Assembly: GCA_041581135.1 (NCBI GenBank)
Contig: JBFGCM010000052.1
Coordinates: 1-27,122, forward strand
DNA length: 27,122 nucleotides
From: JBFGCM01 sp041581135
GTDB lineage: Bacteria > Actinomycetota > Acidimicrobiia > Spongiisociales > UBA5794
Direction of reading: 5' to 3'
Shown here: positions 1 to 7,477 of the stretch, piece after piece
Position numbering within the stretch: position 1 is the first letter of the stretch
Layout of the letters: each line of letters starts with the position of its first letter
Position numbers and translations under genes: made by a program
The notes under the pieces: model-generated
Databases searched by the model: none
What the model was told of the DNA's origin: nothing
What the model saw: only the letters and a program-made list of their open reading frames with translations

Positions 1-793
1 CCAGGCCGGCGCGACCAGCCGCCACGGCGGCAGAGGCAACGCGCTCCTGCTGGCGGGCCTTTGCCGCACCTCGTTTCGGCAGCGCAGCTGCGTTCTTCCG
101 GTAGGCCCTGAGCCGAGCCTCCAGGCGGGCCTCGTCGGACGCACCTCGGCGCTCCCCGCCGTGCAGGCGCACCACGTACGTGATCGTCGCCGAGATCACC
201 GGTACGACGGCGGGTTCGACGCGCACCCACCAATCGACGTCTTCGCCCACCCGAAGATCGGTGTCGAACTCCTCGACGATGTCCCGCCGCAGGGTGAGCT
301 GGCCCACGCTGGGCGTTCGCGCCCGCATCCGCTCTTCGGTGGTGACCGGACCCGGCTGGGACACATCGACGGCCTCGGGTGTCTCGCTACGCACAAGAGC
401 TCCGACGTGACAGTTGACGTCCGGGTGGGCACGCAGTGCTTCCATGGCATCACGGACGCGGCGCGGCGAGATGAGGTCGTCGTCATCGAGGAATCCGATG
501 TACCGGCCTCGAGCGGCGCGAATCCCCGTGTTGCGAGCCGCCGCCGGTCCGAGAGGCCGATCATGGCGAATCACCCGCAGCCGTGGCTCGCCATCCGGGA
601 TCCGAGCCGGGGGGTCGCTGCCGTCGTCCACCACGACGCACTCCCACGAATCCCAGTCCTGCCGGATCACAGAATCCAGCGCCGTCTCCAAGTAATCGGG
701 CCGGTTGTGGGTGGGCACGATGAGGGTGACGTCGGGCCGCTCCGGCCCTGCCGTCCCGCGTTCCTCACCCACGTCGGTTGCCGGCCCGCCCAC
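1..793 (-). CDS. GT2 family glycosyltransferase (3' end outside window)
   Basis: The minus-strand frame is open from a GTG at 793 to the window edge (264 codons). It reads as a GT-A fold family 2 glycosyltransferase: an N-terminal VTLIVPTHNRPDYL strand-loop, then VVVDDGSD, the LGPAAARNTGIRAARG segment and the FLDDDD metal/nucleotide-sugar motif near residue 110, with GEDVDWWVR further on as the probable acidic catalytic motif. No membrane helix is seen in the visible part, so it probably acts on the cytoplasmic face, transferring a sugar from a nucleotide-sugar donor. The donor and acceptor cannot be told from sequence. It starts 6 bases after the stop of the sulfotransferase gene, so the two are almost certainly one transcript. 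A second in-frame GTG at 772 is an equally good start; neither has a clear Shine-Dalgarno sequence. Confidence 0.9.
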   Translation of the reverse strand, partial: MGGPATDVGEERGTAGPERPDVTLIVPTHNRPDYLETALDSVIRQDWDSWECVVVDDGSDPPARIPDGEPRLRVIRHDRPLGPAAARNTGIRAARGRYIGFLDDDDLISPRRVRDAMEALRAHPDVNCHVGALVRSETPEAVDVSQPGPVTTEERMRARTPSVGQLTLRRDIVEEFDTDLRVGEDVDWWVRVEPAVVPVISATITYVVRLHGGERRGASDEARLEARLRAYRKNAAALPKRGAAKARQQERVASAAVAAGRAGL

Positions 794-798
794 CGGGC

Positions 799-1494
799 CT
801 ATAGGTAGCCATATCGCCGAGCGATCTCCACGATGCGGTGCTTCTCGGGCCCGTCCGGCAAGTCGTCCCAGCCGAAGTCGAACGTACCCTCCTTCTTCGA
901 GTACGCCTCATTGCGAGGCGCCGAGGCGATCGCGGCTGCGACCCCGGCGCCGTCGATCGGCAAGCCGACACGCGTGCCGATCTCGCTGACGAGTGCGGTA
1001 TCGACATCCTCCAGTCTCCAGGTCCATTCGGCGATGGCTTCCGCTTTGACGAGCCAGCGCTCGGTGGTGAGGAGGGCATCGATCATGGGATCGCCCGTGT
1101 AGTCGACGAATTGCGTCCGGTACCGGTACCACGCGTTCCGGCGCCGGTGCGGCGCCACCTCGACTGCCGCTACCGAGCGCATGGTCACCAGCGGGTCACG
1201 GACCTGATGGAAGATGCGGCCTCCGTAGCCGTCCAGTTCGAACGTGGCGCACCACGAGGCGTCGCCCTGCAGCCGAGGACGCTTGCGGTCGAGCGGGCTC
1301 CACCAACCCTCATGTCCGCACCTGATGCCACCGGCCCGCAACAGGGCGGCGATGTAGCCCGTGCCTGACCGGCCCGTTCCGACGATCACGAACCGAGGCT
1401 CGACCAGGAACGGTCGTTCAGCGAGGGTTCGGGCGCGTTTGGCGGCTACTTTGGTGATCCTGTCGAGCACGTGTGAGATGGTAGACACGTGCAA
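799..1494 (-). CDS. Small sulfotransferase-like P-loop protein
   Basis: This 231-residue protein has the PAPS-binding signature of sulfotransferases: FVIVGTGRSGTGY near residues 35-47 as the 5'-phosphosulfate loop, and FHQVRDPLVTMRSV near residues 94-107 as the 3'-phosphate region (R, D and S present). It is shorter than most family members. The likely reaction is sulfate transfer from PAPS to a sugar or lipid hydroxyl; the acceptor is unknown. Its downstream neighbour on the same strand is a glycosyltransferase, and the divergent genes encode a flippase-type ABC transporter and another sulfotransferase, which points to a sulfated glycan. The start is uncertain: TTG 1494, GTG 1488 and GTG 1470 are all in frame and none has a good ribosome site. 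Confidence 0.82.
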   Translation of the reverse strand: MHVSTISHVLDRITKVAAKRARTLAERPFLVEPRFVIVGTGRSGTGYIAALLRAGGIRCGHEGWWSPLDRKRPRLQGDASWCATFELDGYGGRIFHQVRDPLVTMRSVAAVEVAPHRRRNAWYRYRTQFVDYTGDPMIDALLTTERWLVKAEAIAEWTWRLEDVDTALVSEIGTRVGLPIDGAGVAAAIASAPRNEAYSKKEGTFDFGWDDLPDGPEKHRIVEIARRYGYL

Positions 1495-1556
1495 GATGTG
1501 GGCTTGTAGCCGGTTCGGCTACCGCGCGTAGTCACGACGACGCCGGGGTCTATCCT
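1467..1556. promoter_or_regulatory. Divergent promoter region with two dyads
   Basis: Between the leftward sulfotransferase and the rightward ABC transporter lie two perfect inverted repeats. GCACGTGT (1467-1474) mirrors ACACGTGC (1485-1492) around a 10-base loop, across the possible sulfotransferase starts. GTAGCCG (1506-1512) mirrors CGGCTAC (1516-1522) around GTT. A -10-like TATCCT at 1551-1556 would give the ABC gene a short leader of about 24 bases. The dyads are seen directly; a regulatory role is inferred. Confidence 0.4.
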
Positions 1557-1586
1557 CGATCGTGCCACGACTCGTTCGGGTGACGA

Positions 1587-3341
1587 ATGCTCGAGACACT
1601 CAAGATGATCTACCAGGTCTTCATCCCGCCGGGTCAGCGCGCCCGTTGGGTCGGTCTCATCTTCCTGGGTGTCGCCGTCGCCGTGGCCGAGACACTGACT
1701 GCGCTCCTCATATTCCGCGTTCTGGACCACGTAGCCGATCCCCGCCCGGCCGATGTCATCGAGCTGCCCCTGGGACTCGAGACGACCCTCGTGCCGCTGC
1801 TCCTCGTCGCCGGCGCCGTGTTCGTCGCCCGGGGCCTGCTCTCGATTCTCAGTCTCTATGCCCAGGCCCGGGTGGTGCACAACGCCGCAGCGACCGTGTC
1901 GGCGCTGGTGCACCGCCGCTACCTGCAGGCTCCTTATCGCTTCCACCTGACCCGGAGTTCCAGCGAATCGCTGCGTACGGTGCTGTGGAGCGTCGATGTG
2001 ACGGTCAACTCGGCGCTCAACCCGGCCATCAGCGTCGTCACGGCCGGTCTCACCGCCGGCATGCTGTTCGTGCTCCTGCTCGGTATCGCCCCGGTCATGA
2101 CGCTGGCGGCCGTCGGTGTGCTCGCTGTGGGTTTGGCCCTCGTCCTGACCGTGGTGCAGCCGCGGTTGAGCCGGCTGGGCAGGAAGAGCGAGAAGACCTC
2201 GCAACTGATGTTGGCGGCGGTGCGCGACTCGTTCGACAGCGTCCGCGACATCAAGGCCTACCGGGCCGAGGACTACTTCGACACTCGGTTCCGGCGCCAT
2301 CGCAGCTACCTCGCCAGGCTACGCAGCGATCGGGCACTGCTGGATCAACTGCCCCCGAACATGGTCGAGTCCATCGTGGTGCTCGGGCTCCTCGTGCTCA
2401 TCGGATTGGCCCAAACGGGCAGCTCCTTCAACGACCTCGTGCCGGTGCTGGGGGCCTTCGGGTATGCCGCACTGCGCATCGTGCCGTCGGTGAACAAGAT
2501 GGTGGCGAGCGTCAACAAGCTGCGGTTCGGACAGCAGGCGGCCCGCAACGTCTGGGACGACCTCCACTTGGCCATCCCCCAGGCTCCCCCGGACGAGCTG
2601 GCACCCGAGGATCTGGGCCCACTGCTCGAACGTGAGATCGAGCTCGAGCAGATCTCCTTCACGTATCCGGCCGGTGAGCGCCCGGCGCTGGACGGAGTCG
2701 ACCTCACCATCCGGCGTGGGGAGATGCTCGCCATCGCCGGCGGGTCGGGATCGGGCAAGAGCACCCTGGTCGATGTCGTGCTCGGTCTGCTCGAACCCGA
2801 CTCGGGACGAATCCTCATCGACGGCATCGACACGCCACCGCCGGGCTGGCACCAGAAGGTCGGCATCGTATCCCAGACGGTCGTGTTGCTCGACTCCACG
2901 GTGCGCGACAACGTGGCGTTCGGGGATGCGGTCAACGCAGACGACGAGCTGGTGACGCGTGCCTTGAAGCTCGCCCAGCTCGGGCCGTGGCTCGAGGGCC
3001 TCCCGGACGGCCTCGACACCTTGGTGGGGGAATCGGGCAAGTTGGTATCCGGGGGCGAACGGCAACGCATCGCCATCGCCAGGAGCCTCTACCGGTCCCC
3101 GGACCTCTTGATCCTGGACGAGGCAACCTCGGCACTGGACGGCGCCACCGAGGCCTCCCTGGTCGAGGGACTCGCAGAGTTCTCGGGGGACCTCACCATC
3201 GTGATCGTGTCGCACCGAATCGCCCCGATCAGGGCCGCCGACCGCATCGCCATGATGTACGACGGGAAGGTGGTTGCGGTGGGGTCGTTCGACGAGCTGC
3301 GCAGCTCGACGCCGGAGTTCCGCGACCTGGTGGGCATGTGA
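1587..3341 (+). CDS. ABC exporter, PglK/MsbA-like lipid-glycan flippase
   Basis: This 584-residue half-transporter fuses a membrane domain to an ATPase. Six hydrophobic helices fall within about residues 20-330. The ATPase has Walker A GGSGSGKST (385-393), signature LVSGGERQR (from 486), Walker B LLILDEAT (507-514) and the H-loop VSHR (His543). As a homodimer it should export a hydrophobic or amphipathic substrate. The phrasing of the coupling region (FGYAALRIVPSVNKM, and SQTVVLLDSTVRDNVAFGDAV in the Q-loop part) resembles PglK, the flippase for lipid-linked oligosaccharides, more than drug exporters. With a glycosyltransferase and two sulfotransferases around it, flipping of a lipid-linked or sulfated glycan is the best guess. 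The ATG at 1587 has a weak GGTGA ribosome site. Its stop overlaps the next start. Confidence 0.9.
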   Translation: MLETLKMIYQVFIPPGQRARWVGLIFLGVAVAVAETLTALLIFRVLDHVADPRPADVIELPLGLETTLVPLLLVAGAVFVARGLLSILSLYAQARVVHNAAATVSALVHRRYLQAPYRFHLTRSSSESLRTVLWSVDVTVNSALNPAISVVTAGLTAGMLFVLLLGIAPVMTLAAVGVLAVGLALVLTVVQPRLSRLGRKSEKTSQLMLAAVRDSFDSVRDIKAYRAEDYFDTRFRRHRSYLARLRSDRALLDQLPPNMVESIVVLGLLVLIGLAQTGSSFNDLVPVLGAFGYAALRIVPSVNKMVASVNKLRFGQQAARNVWDDLHLAIPQAPPDELAPEDLGPLLEREIELEQISFTYPAGERPALDGVDLTIRRGEMLAIAGGSGSGKSTLVDVVLGLLEPDSGRILIDGIDTPPPGWHQKVGIVSQTVVLLDSTVRDNVAFGDAVNADDELVTRALKLAQLGPWLEGLPDGLDTLVGESGKLVSGGERQRIAIARSLYRSPDLLILDEATSALDGATEASLVEGLAEFSGDLTIVIVSHRIAPIRAADRIAMMYDGKVVAVGSFDELRSSTPEFRDLVGM

Positions 3342-4174
3342 CCCAGCCCAACGCCGGGCGCCTACCCGACTTCCTCGTTGCAGGAGCCATGCGATCCGGC
3401 ACGACCTCGCTGTACCGCTACCTGGATGCCCATCCCGAGATCGGCATGGTCCCGAAGGAGCTCGGCTTCTTCACGGAACGCTTCGACGAGGGCATCGACT
3501 GGTACCGGGCCCAGTTCGCCCAGATCGGCTCTACCCGGGTGCTCGGGGAAGCCACCGCCGACTACCTGGCCAGGGACAGTGCCATGCACCGCATTGCGGA
3601 GGTGCTCCCGAAGGTACGGCTGGTGGCGTCGCTACGTGACCCGGTCGAGCGGACGTGGTCCCACTACGGCCTGCTGCAGGCTCGCGGTCGGGAGACTCGG
3701 ACCTTCGAAGCGGCACTCGATACAGAGGAGGCGGCCTTGGCCGAGCACGGACCGAACGCCCCGGGTGTCGTCTACCTCTACCACAGCGCCTACGACGTGC
3801 ACCTGGAACGGGTGTACCGGCTCTTCGGGCGCCAGCAGCTCCACGTGTCCATCTTCGAGCGGATGGTGAAGGATCCTGCAGCGACCTACCGATCGATCTG
3901 TCGGTTCCTCGGCGTCGACGACACCTTCGTTCCTCCCAACCTGGGCCGGGCGGTGAACCCCCAAGTCGGCTTCCGCTCGCTGCGGATCCGCAGTTGGTCG
4001 AAGCGTCTCCCCGTCCCGCTGCGCCGCGTGGTCGATCGGCTGAACACGAGGCAGGCGGCGCGGCGACCAGACCTCAGCCCGGCGCTGCGTGCCCGCTTGC
4101 AGGAGTACTTCGCACCGCGGGTGCGTCGCGTCGAGGAGCTGCTCGGCGATGAATTACCGGAATGGGGTGATTGA
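3338..4174 (+). CDS. Sulfotransferase domain protein
   Basis: This 278-residue PAPS-dependent sulfotransferase has both cofactor motifs: GAMRSGTTSLYRYL (residues 16-29, 5'-phosphosulfate loop) and LVASLRDPVERTWSHY (residues 95-110, 3'-phosphate loop with R100, D101 and S108). The KELGFF segment near residue 40 is typical of bacterial members. It should transfer sulfate to a carbohydrate or other hydroxyl acceptor. The start chosen is GTG at 3338, whose bases overlap the TGA of the ABC gene (GTGA), so the two are translationally coupled; the homology begins about ten residues after this start. The reading frame stays open far upstream inside the ABC gene, but that part has no similarity to the family. 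Coupling to a flippase suggests that the sulfated product or its precursor is the exported cargo. Confidence 0.9.
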   Translation: MTQPNAGRLPDFLVAGAMRSGTTSLYRYLDAHPEIGMVPKELGFFTERFDEGIDWYRAQFAQIGSTRVLGEATADYLARDSAMHRIAEVLPKVRLVASLRDPVERTWSHYGLLQARGRETRTFEAALDTEEAALAEHGPNAPGVVYLYHSAYDVHLERVYRLFGRQQLHVSIFERMVKDPAATYRSICRFLGVDDTFVPPNLGRAVNPQVGFRSLRIRSWSKRLPVPLRRVVDRLNTRQAARRPDLSPALRARLQEYFAPRVRRVEELLGDELPEWGD

Positions 4175-4220
4175 CTCGGTCCTCGCCGCCATCTCCGACA
4201 CACCCCTCACGGGTCGGGAT

Positions 4221-4264
4221 GGCCGCCCGGCCGCAGATCGTCCGGTACGCGCGACCGGGCGGCC
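4221..4264. terminator. Long inverted repeat between convergent genes
   Basis: GGCCGCCCGG (4221-4230) and CCGGGCGGCC (4255-4264) are perfect 10-base arms around a 24-base loop, placed between the convergent sulfotransferase and OsmC genes. There is no T-run. It could terminate from both sides, as GC-rich actinobacterial hairpins without T-runs often do, but that is inferred. Confidence 0.5.
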
Positions 4265-4273
4265 GCCGTCGGG

Positions 4274-4765
4274 TCAGGCTGCGCGGAAGCTGACGTCGAT
4301 CGCAGTCGGCTTGATCAGCGCCAGGTAGATCGGACAACGCTGCAACCAGATGTCTGCGATGGCCGCGACCGCATCCTGGCCCTCGGGCGACGACACCGCG
4401 ACGTCGAGCTCCAACGCTTGCAGGTCAGGTGCCACGCCGCCGAGCCCGAGTAGCCCGCGCGCATCGGTCTCACAGCGCACGGTGGCTTCGACTCCGTCCA
4501 CGGTGACCCCCAGCTGGGGAGCCAGCACGTCACGCACGAACGCCACGGCGCATCCAGCCAGGGCGCCGAGCAGGAGCGCAGTAGGGCTCGGCGCCGCGTT
4601 CGAGCCCCCGAGCGGCACCGGGAGGTCGGCCCGCCAGGTGAACGTGCCCGCTTCGATGACCGCTTGACTGCCGTCGGCGCGTGCCGTCACCGTCGGAACG
4701 CTGCGCGCCTTCTCGGGATCGTCGGTCCAGGCGGCAGCCGTCGCCTCGATCACATTCATATTCAT
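4274..4765 (-). CDS. OsmC/Ohr family protein
   Basis: This 163-residue protein has the OsmC fold. The family reduces organic hydroperoxides or handles reactive sulfur with two cysteines, and here these are Cys72 (GALAGCAVAFVRD, start of the long central helix) and Cys144 (LQRCPIYLAL). The SNAAPSPTALLLGALAGC stretch before the first cysteine is typical of the YhfA/OsmC branch rather than strict Ohr. It should be cytoplasmic and use a thiol reductant. The ATG at 4765 is preceded by a strong AGGAGG. The gene is divergent from a cupin-LuxR regulator across a 120-base gap with a palindrome, so that regulator may control it. Exact substrate (peroxide, persulfide or other) is unknown. Confidence 0.9.
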   Translation of the reverse strand: MNMNVIEATAAAWTDDPEKARSVPTVTARADGSQAVIEAGTFTWRADLPVPLGGSNAAPSPTALLLGALAGCAVAFVRDVLAPQLGVTVDGVEATVRCETDARGLLGLGGVAPDLQALELDVAVSSPEGQDAVAAIADIWLQRCPIYLALIKPTAIDVSFRAA

Positions 4766-4816
4766 GGCCCCTCCTAGGACCCTGCCCGCCGCCCGTCGGC
4801 GGGCCTCTCGGCAGGA

Positions 4817-4826
4817 AACGTACGTT
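4817..4826. promoter_or_regulatory. AACGTACGTT palindrome in divergent promoter
   Basis: A perfect 10-base palindrome lies midway between the OsmC start (4765) and the cupin-LuxR start (4886). Its place fits a shared operator, possibly for the neighbouring LuxR-type protein. This rests only on position and symmetry. Confidence 0.35.
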
Positions 4827-4885
4827 GGGTGGGTGAACGAAACATCCGGAATTCTCCGTATCCACTGCGGTTCCGGAGTGGCAAG

Positions 4886-5656
4886 ATGGCTGCCATGCGG
4901 GCACAGCGAGAAGCGCTGGGCGGCGACGCACACCGCGTGGGCAACACCGAGATCGCAATGGCCTCCGTTGGAGACGCCACGATCATGCGCGAGCGGATGG
5001 CTCCCGGCTGGCGCTGGTCGGTCGACCTCAAGCCGATCGTCGGCACCGATCTGTGCCGGGCGATGCACCAGATGTACGTGGTATCCGGGCACCTCCATCT
5101 GCTCATGGAGGACGGCTCCGAGATCGAGGTCGGACCCGGCGACGCCGCCGTCATCCCACCAGGGCACGATGCGTGGGTCGTCGGCAGCGAACCCTGTGAG
5201 ATCGTCGACTTCTCGCCCACATACGGCCAGCTCGTTGCGGCCGGCGAAGCCTACAAGGCGCTCGCCGACCGGGACGGGACGCGCCCCGCCTCCTCGAGAG
5301 CCCAGGCGGCAGCACGCCTACGCGCGGATGCGCGTGCCGGCCGTCTCGACCCTGCGGCGGTGGAGCTCGTGCTCGGTGCCGTCGGGGGCCGTCCCCTCCG
5401 GCAGAGAGGGCCTGCCGGGCTCACCGAGCGCGAGCTGGAGGTGCTCGTCCTGATCGCCACCGGGGCGTCGGCAAAGCAGGTCGCCCACGTGCTCGGGATC
5501 GCCGTGAAGACGGCCACCACGCACATCGAGCGGATCTACACGAAGTGCGGCGTGTCGACCCGCGCTGAAGTCACGCACTTCGCCATCGCCAACGGGCTGG
5601 TTCGCCCACTCACGCCCACCGACATCCGCGAGGCCCGGTCGGCTCGCGCTTCGTGA
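4886..5656 (+). CDS. Cupin-sensor LuxR-type transcription regulator
   Basis: This 256-residue protein has a small N-terminal cupin beta-barrel (about residues 35-110, with GHLHLLMEDGSEIEVGPGDAAV followed by IPPGHDAW) and a C-terminal LuxR/GerE helix-turn-helix (about 178-240: LTERELEVLVLIATG, then KQVAHVLGIAVKTATTHIERIY). The linker RADARAGRLDPAAVELVL is like that preceding the HTH in other actinobacterial LuxR proteins. The cupin probably senses a small ligand or metal and the HTH binds DNA. There is no receiver domain. The ATG at 4886 was chosen because GGAG lies 7 bases upstream; an in-frame GTG at 4829 lacks this. It is divergent from the OsmC gene and followed closely by a YCII gene. The ligand is unknown. 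Confidence 0.85.
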   Translation: MAAMRAQREALGGDAHRVGNTEIAMASVGDATIMRERMAPGWRWSVDLKPIVGTDLCRAMHQMYVVSGHLHLLMEDGSEIEVGPGDAAVIPPGHDAWVVGSEPCEIVDFSPTYGQLVAAGEAYKALADRDGTRPASSRAQAAARLRADARAGRLDPAAVELVLGAVGGRPLRQRGPAGLTERELEVLVLIATGASAKQVAHVLGIAVKTATTHIERIYTKCGVSTRAEVTHFAIANGLVRPLTPTDIREARSARAS

Positions 5657-5684
5657 ACCGGGCGGCCGAGCGTGATCGAGTCGG

Positions 5685-5690
5685 TAGCCT
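5685..5690 (+). promoter_or_regulatory. -10 box TAGCCT, leaderless
   Basis: TAGCCT ends 7 bases before the GTG at 5698, the spacing that puts the transcript start at the start codon. No clear -35 is visible. It supports GTG 5698 over GTG 5653 as the YCII start when the gene is read from its own promoter. Confidence 0.45.
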
Positions 5691-5697
5691 CGCACTC

Positions 5698-6054
5698 GTG
5701 ACCGACGCACCGCGATCCCAGTACCTCTACCGCTTCCTGCCCGGCGACCGTCCCGAGCTGGCGACCGACCCGAATGCGTGGACCCCCGAAGACCGCCGCA
5801 TCGGTGCCGCCCACTACGAACGGTTGCGGACGGCGACTCTCGAGGGCGTCGTGATCCTCGCCGGTCGCAGCCTCGACGGAGCCGGCCCGGCCGTCGTCAT
5901 CTTCGAGGCCGACTCCGACGACGACGCCCGGCGTTTCATGGAGGAAGATCCCTTTGTCCGGCATAACCTCTTCCGCGCCGAGCTGCATCCTTTCGCAGCG
6001 GCGCTGGTACGCGCATCGGAGGGCACGCTGCGCGCCGACGACGCCGAATCCTGA
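5698..6054 (+). CDS. YCII-domain protein
   Basis: The 118-residue product matches the YCII/YciI-like fold, a small ferredoxin-like dimer. It has YLYRFLPGDRPEL at the N-terminus, a conserved His followed by LRTATLEGVVILAGRSLDGAG, and a DARRFMEEDPFVRHNLF segment near the C-terminus holding the family's DPF motif. No reaction is established for this family in general. Homology begins just after GTG 5698, which also has a leaderless -10 box. A longer form from GTG 5653, overlapping the regulator's stop, is possible and would be translationally coupled to it. Sharing a strand with the cupin-LuxR gene suggests co-expression. Confidence 0.82.
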   Translation: MTDAPRSQYLYRFLPGDRPELATDPNAWTPEDRRIGAAHYERLRTATLEGVVILAGRSLDGAGPAVVIFEADSDDDARRFMEEDPFVRHNLFRAELHPFAAALVRASEGTLRADDAES

Positions 6055-6096
6055 TCACCGAGCCCCGGCAGATCAGCCGTACCGCAGAAAGCCGCA

Positions 6097-6102
6097 TAGG
6101 GT
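6097..6102 (+). promoter_or_regulatory. -10 box TAGGGT, leaderless
   Basis: TAGGGT lies 6 bases before the ATG at 6109, consistent with a leaderless transcript. The same hexamer with 7-base spacing precedes the gene at 22986. Confidence 0.5.
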
Positions 6103-6108
6103 GGCGCC

Positions 6109-6423
6109 ATGCCCGATCTGCGTCGATTGACCACCGAGATGATCGTGGTGGTGGTGCTCATGCTGGCCACGGTGATGATTGCTCTCTGGCTGGGCGGCGA
6201 TCGGGTGATCCCGTGCGGCGATCGGCAGGGGCTCGACGTGCTGCTTGGAGATCAGGCCGGCCACGTCGACGGCCCGTTTGGCGGTGGCGGATGCATCGTG
6301 CCCACTGCGGCCGCGTGGACTGCAGCGATCGGCGGCGCCTTGGTCGTGATGGTGGTCTGGTTCGGCTCGATCTTCATGCGCGTGAGACGAACCGCGGCCG
6401 CCCGCTCCTCCACCGAGGCGTGA
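6109..6423 (+). CDS. Small membrane protein, unknown function
   Basis: This 104-residue protein has two hydrophobic helices (about residues 11-28, MIVVVVLMLATVMIALWL, and 67-90) separated by a glycine-rich loop with two cysteines (VIPCGDRQG and GGGGCIVP) that may pair outside the membrane. The C-terminus (MRVRRTAAARSSTEA) is basic and probably cytoplasmic. I do not recognise a family. The ATG has a leaderless -10 box directly upstream. Its stop is 3 bases from the stop of the convergent oxidoreductase gene, so termination must occur inside that gene. Confidence 0.7.
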   Translation: MPDLRRLTTEMIVVVVLMLATVMIALWLGGDRVIPCGDRQGLDVLLGDQAGHVDGPFGGGGCIVPTAAAWTAAIGGALVVMVVWFGSIFMRVRRTAAARSSTEA

Positions 6424-6426
6424 CCG

Positions 6427-7395
6427 CTACACCGTGACGACGACCTTGCCCCGCGCATGGCCGGAACCGGCCATGGCGATGGCGGCGCCGGCGTCGCTGA
6501 GGGCGTAGGTTCTCCCGACGATCGGGGCGATCCGTCCGGCTTCGATCAGCTCCGCCAAGGTCTCCAGATCCACCAGCTTCGAGATCGAGAGGAACGGCCG
6601 GAGCTTCTGGCTGACGAAGGGCGAGAGGAGCCACGCCTTGATGATGCGGCCGACGCTGCCGAACACGGGCCCACCCACCCCGCTGTTGGGAATGAGGGTG
6701 CCGTGGTCGGTCAGCATGCGGCGCCGCGTTCCGAGCGAGTGCACGTCGGCCATGTCCAAGATGGCGTCGTAGCGGTCCACGCCCTGGGTGATGTCTTCGG
6801 TGGTGTAGTCCACCACGTGGTCGGCGCCAAGGGAGCGAACCAGGTCGAGGTTCGGCGTGCTACAGACCGCGGTGACCTCAGCCCCGTAGTACTTGGCGAT
6901 CTGGAGCGCGAAGGTGCCGATGCCTCCGGAGGCGCCGATGATGAGGACCCTGTAGCCCGGCTTGACCTGGGCGATGTCCCGCATCGCCTGCAACGCGACC
7001 ACCCCCGCTAGCGGCACCCCGGCGGCCTGCTCAAAGCTCGTCCGGGACGGCTTGGGAAGCAGTTGGTCTTCTGCAACCACGACGTACTCGGCGAATGCCG
7101 CTGTGCACCACCCGAACACCTCATCACCGGGCTGGAAGCGACCCACGGCTTCACCCGTGTTCTCCACGGTGCCGGCGACGTCGGTGCCCCGAATACCTCT
7201 GCGGGGACGGCGGAGCCCGTATCCGAGGCGCATGAGGTGAGGCACACCCATCGTCATCGACCAGTCCGCCCAGTTGACCCCGGCGGCGTGTACCCGCACC
7301 AGCACCTCGTCCTCGTCGAGCACCGGAATCGCGACGTCTCCCAGGGCGACGACCTCATCGGGAGGTCCGTAGACATGGTGGACCGCGGCCTTCAT
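6427..7395 (-). CDS. Zinc-independent MDR oxidoreductase (quinone reductase-like)
   Basis: This 322-residue medium-chain dehydrogenase/reductase has the GroES-like N-terminal half (MKAAVHHVYGPPDEVV, then VLVRVHAAGVNWADW and GTDVAGTVENTGEAVGRFQPGDEVFG) and a Rossmann half with VLIIGASGGIGTFALQIAK. The structural-zinc cysteines of alcohol dehydrogenases are absent, which places it with NADPH:quinone oxidoreductases and enoyl reductases. It should use NADPH to reduce a quinone or activated alkene in the cytoplasm. The ATG at 7395 has AGGAGG 6 bases upstream. It follows the GcvT-like gene by 82 bases on the same strand and may share its transcript. The substrate cannot be told. Confidence 0.9.
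   Translation of the reverse strand: MKAAVHHVYGPPDEVVALGDVAIPVLDEDEVLVRVHAAGVNWADWSMTMGVPHLMRLGYGLRRPRRGIRGTDVAGTVENTGEAVGRFQPGDEVFGWCTAAFAEYVVVAEDQLLPKPSRTSFEQAAGVPLAGVVALQAMRDIAQVKPGYRVLIIGASGGIGTFALQIAKYYGAEVTAVCSTPNLDLVRSLGADHVVDYTTEDITQGVDRYDAILDMADVHSLGTRRRMLTDHGTLIPNSGVGGPVFGSVGRIIKAWLLSPFVSQKLRPFLSISKLVDLETLAELIEAGRIAPIVGRTYALSDAGAAIAMAGSGHARGKVVVTV
6456..6475 (+). terminator. Perfect 9-bp hairpin inside convergent gene end
   Basis: CATGGCCGG (6456-6464) and CCGGCCATG (6467-6475) pair perfectly around AA. It sits 33 bases past the small membrane gene's stop and within the last 17 codons of the opposing oxidoreductase gene. It would suit termination of the rightward transcript; there is no T-run. 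Confidence 0.45.
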
Positions 7396-7477
7396 CGTGC
7401 CCTCCTCTCGAGCGCACCTCCCATGATCCATCGACGGGAGCGCGCCGGGTAGGGGCCGATGTCCATTGGCCTCGGGC

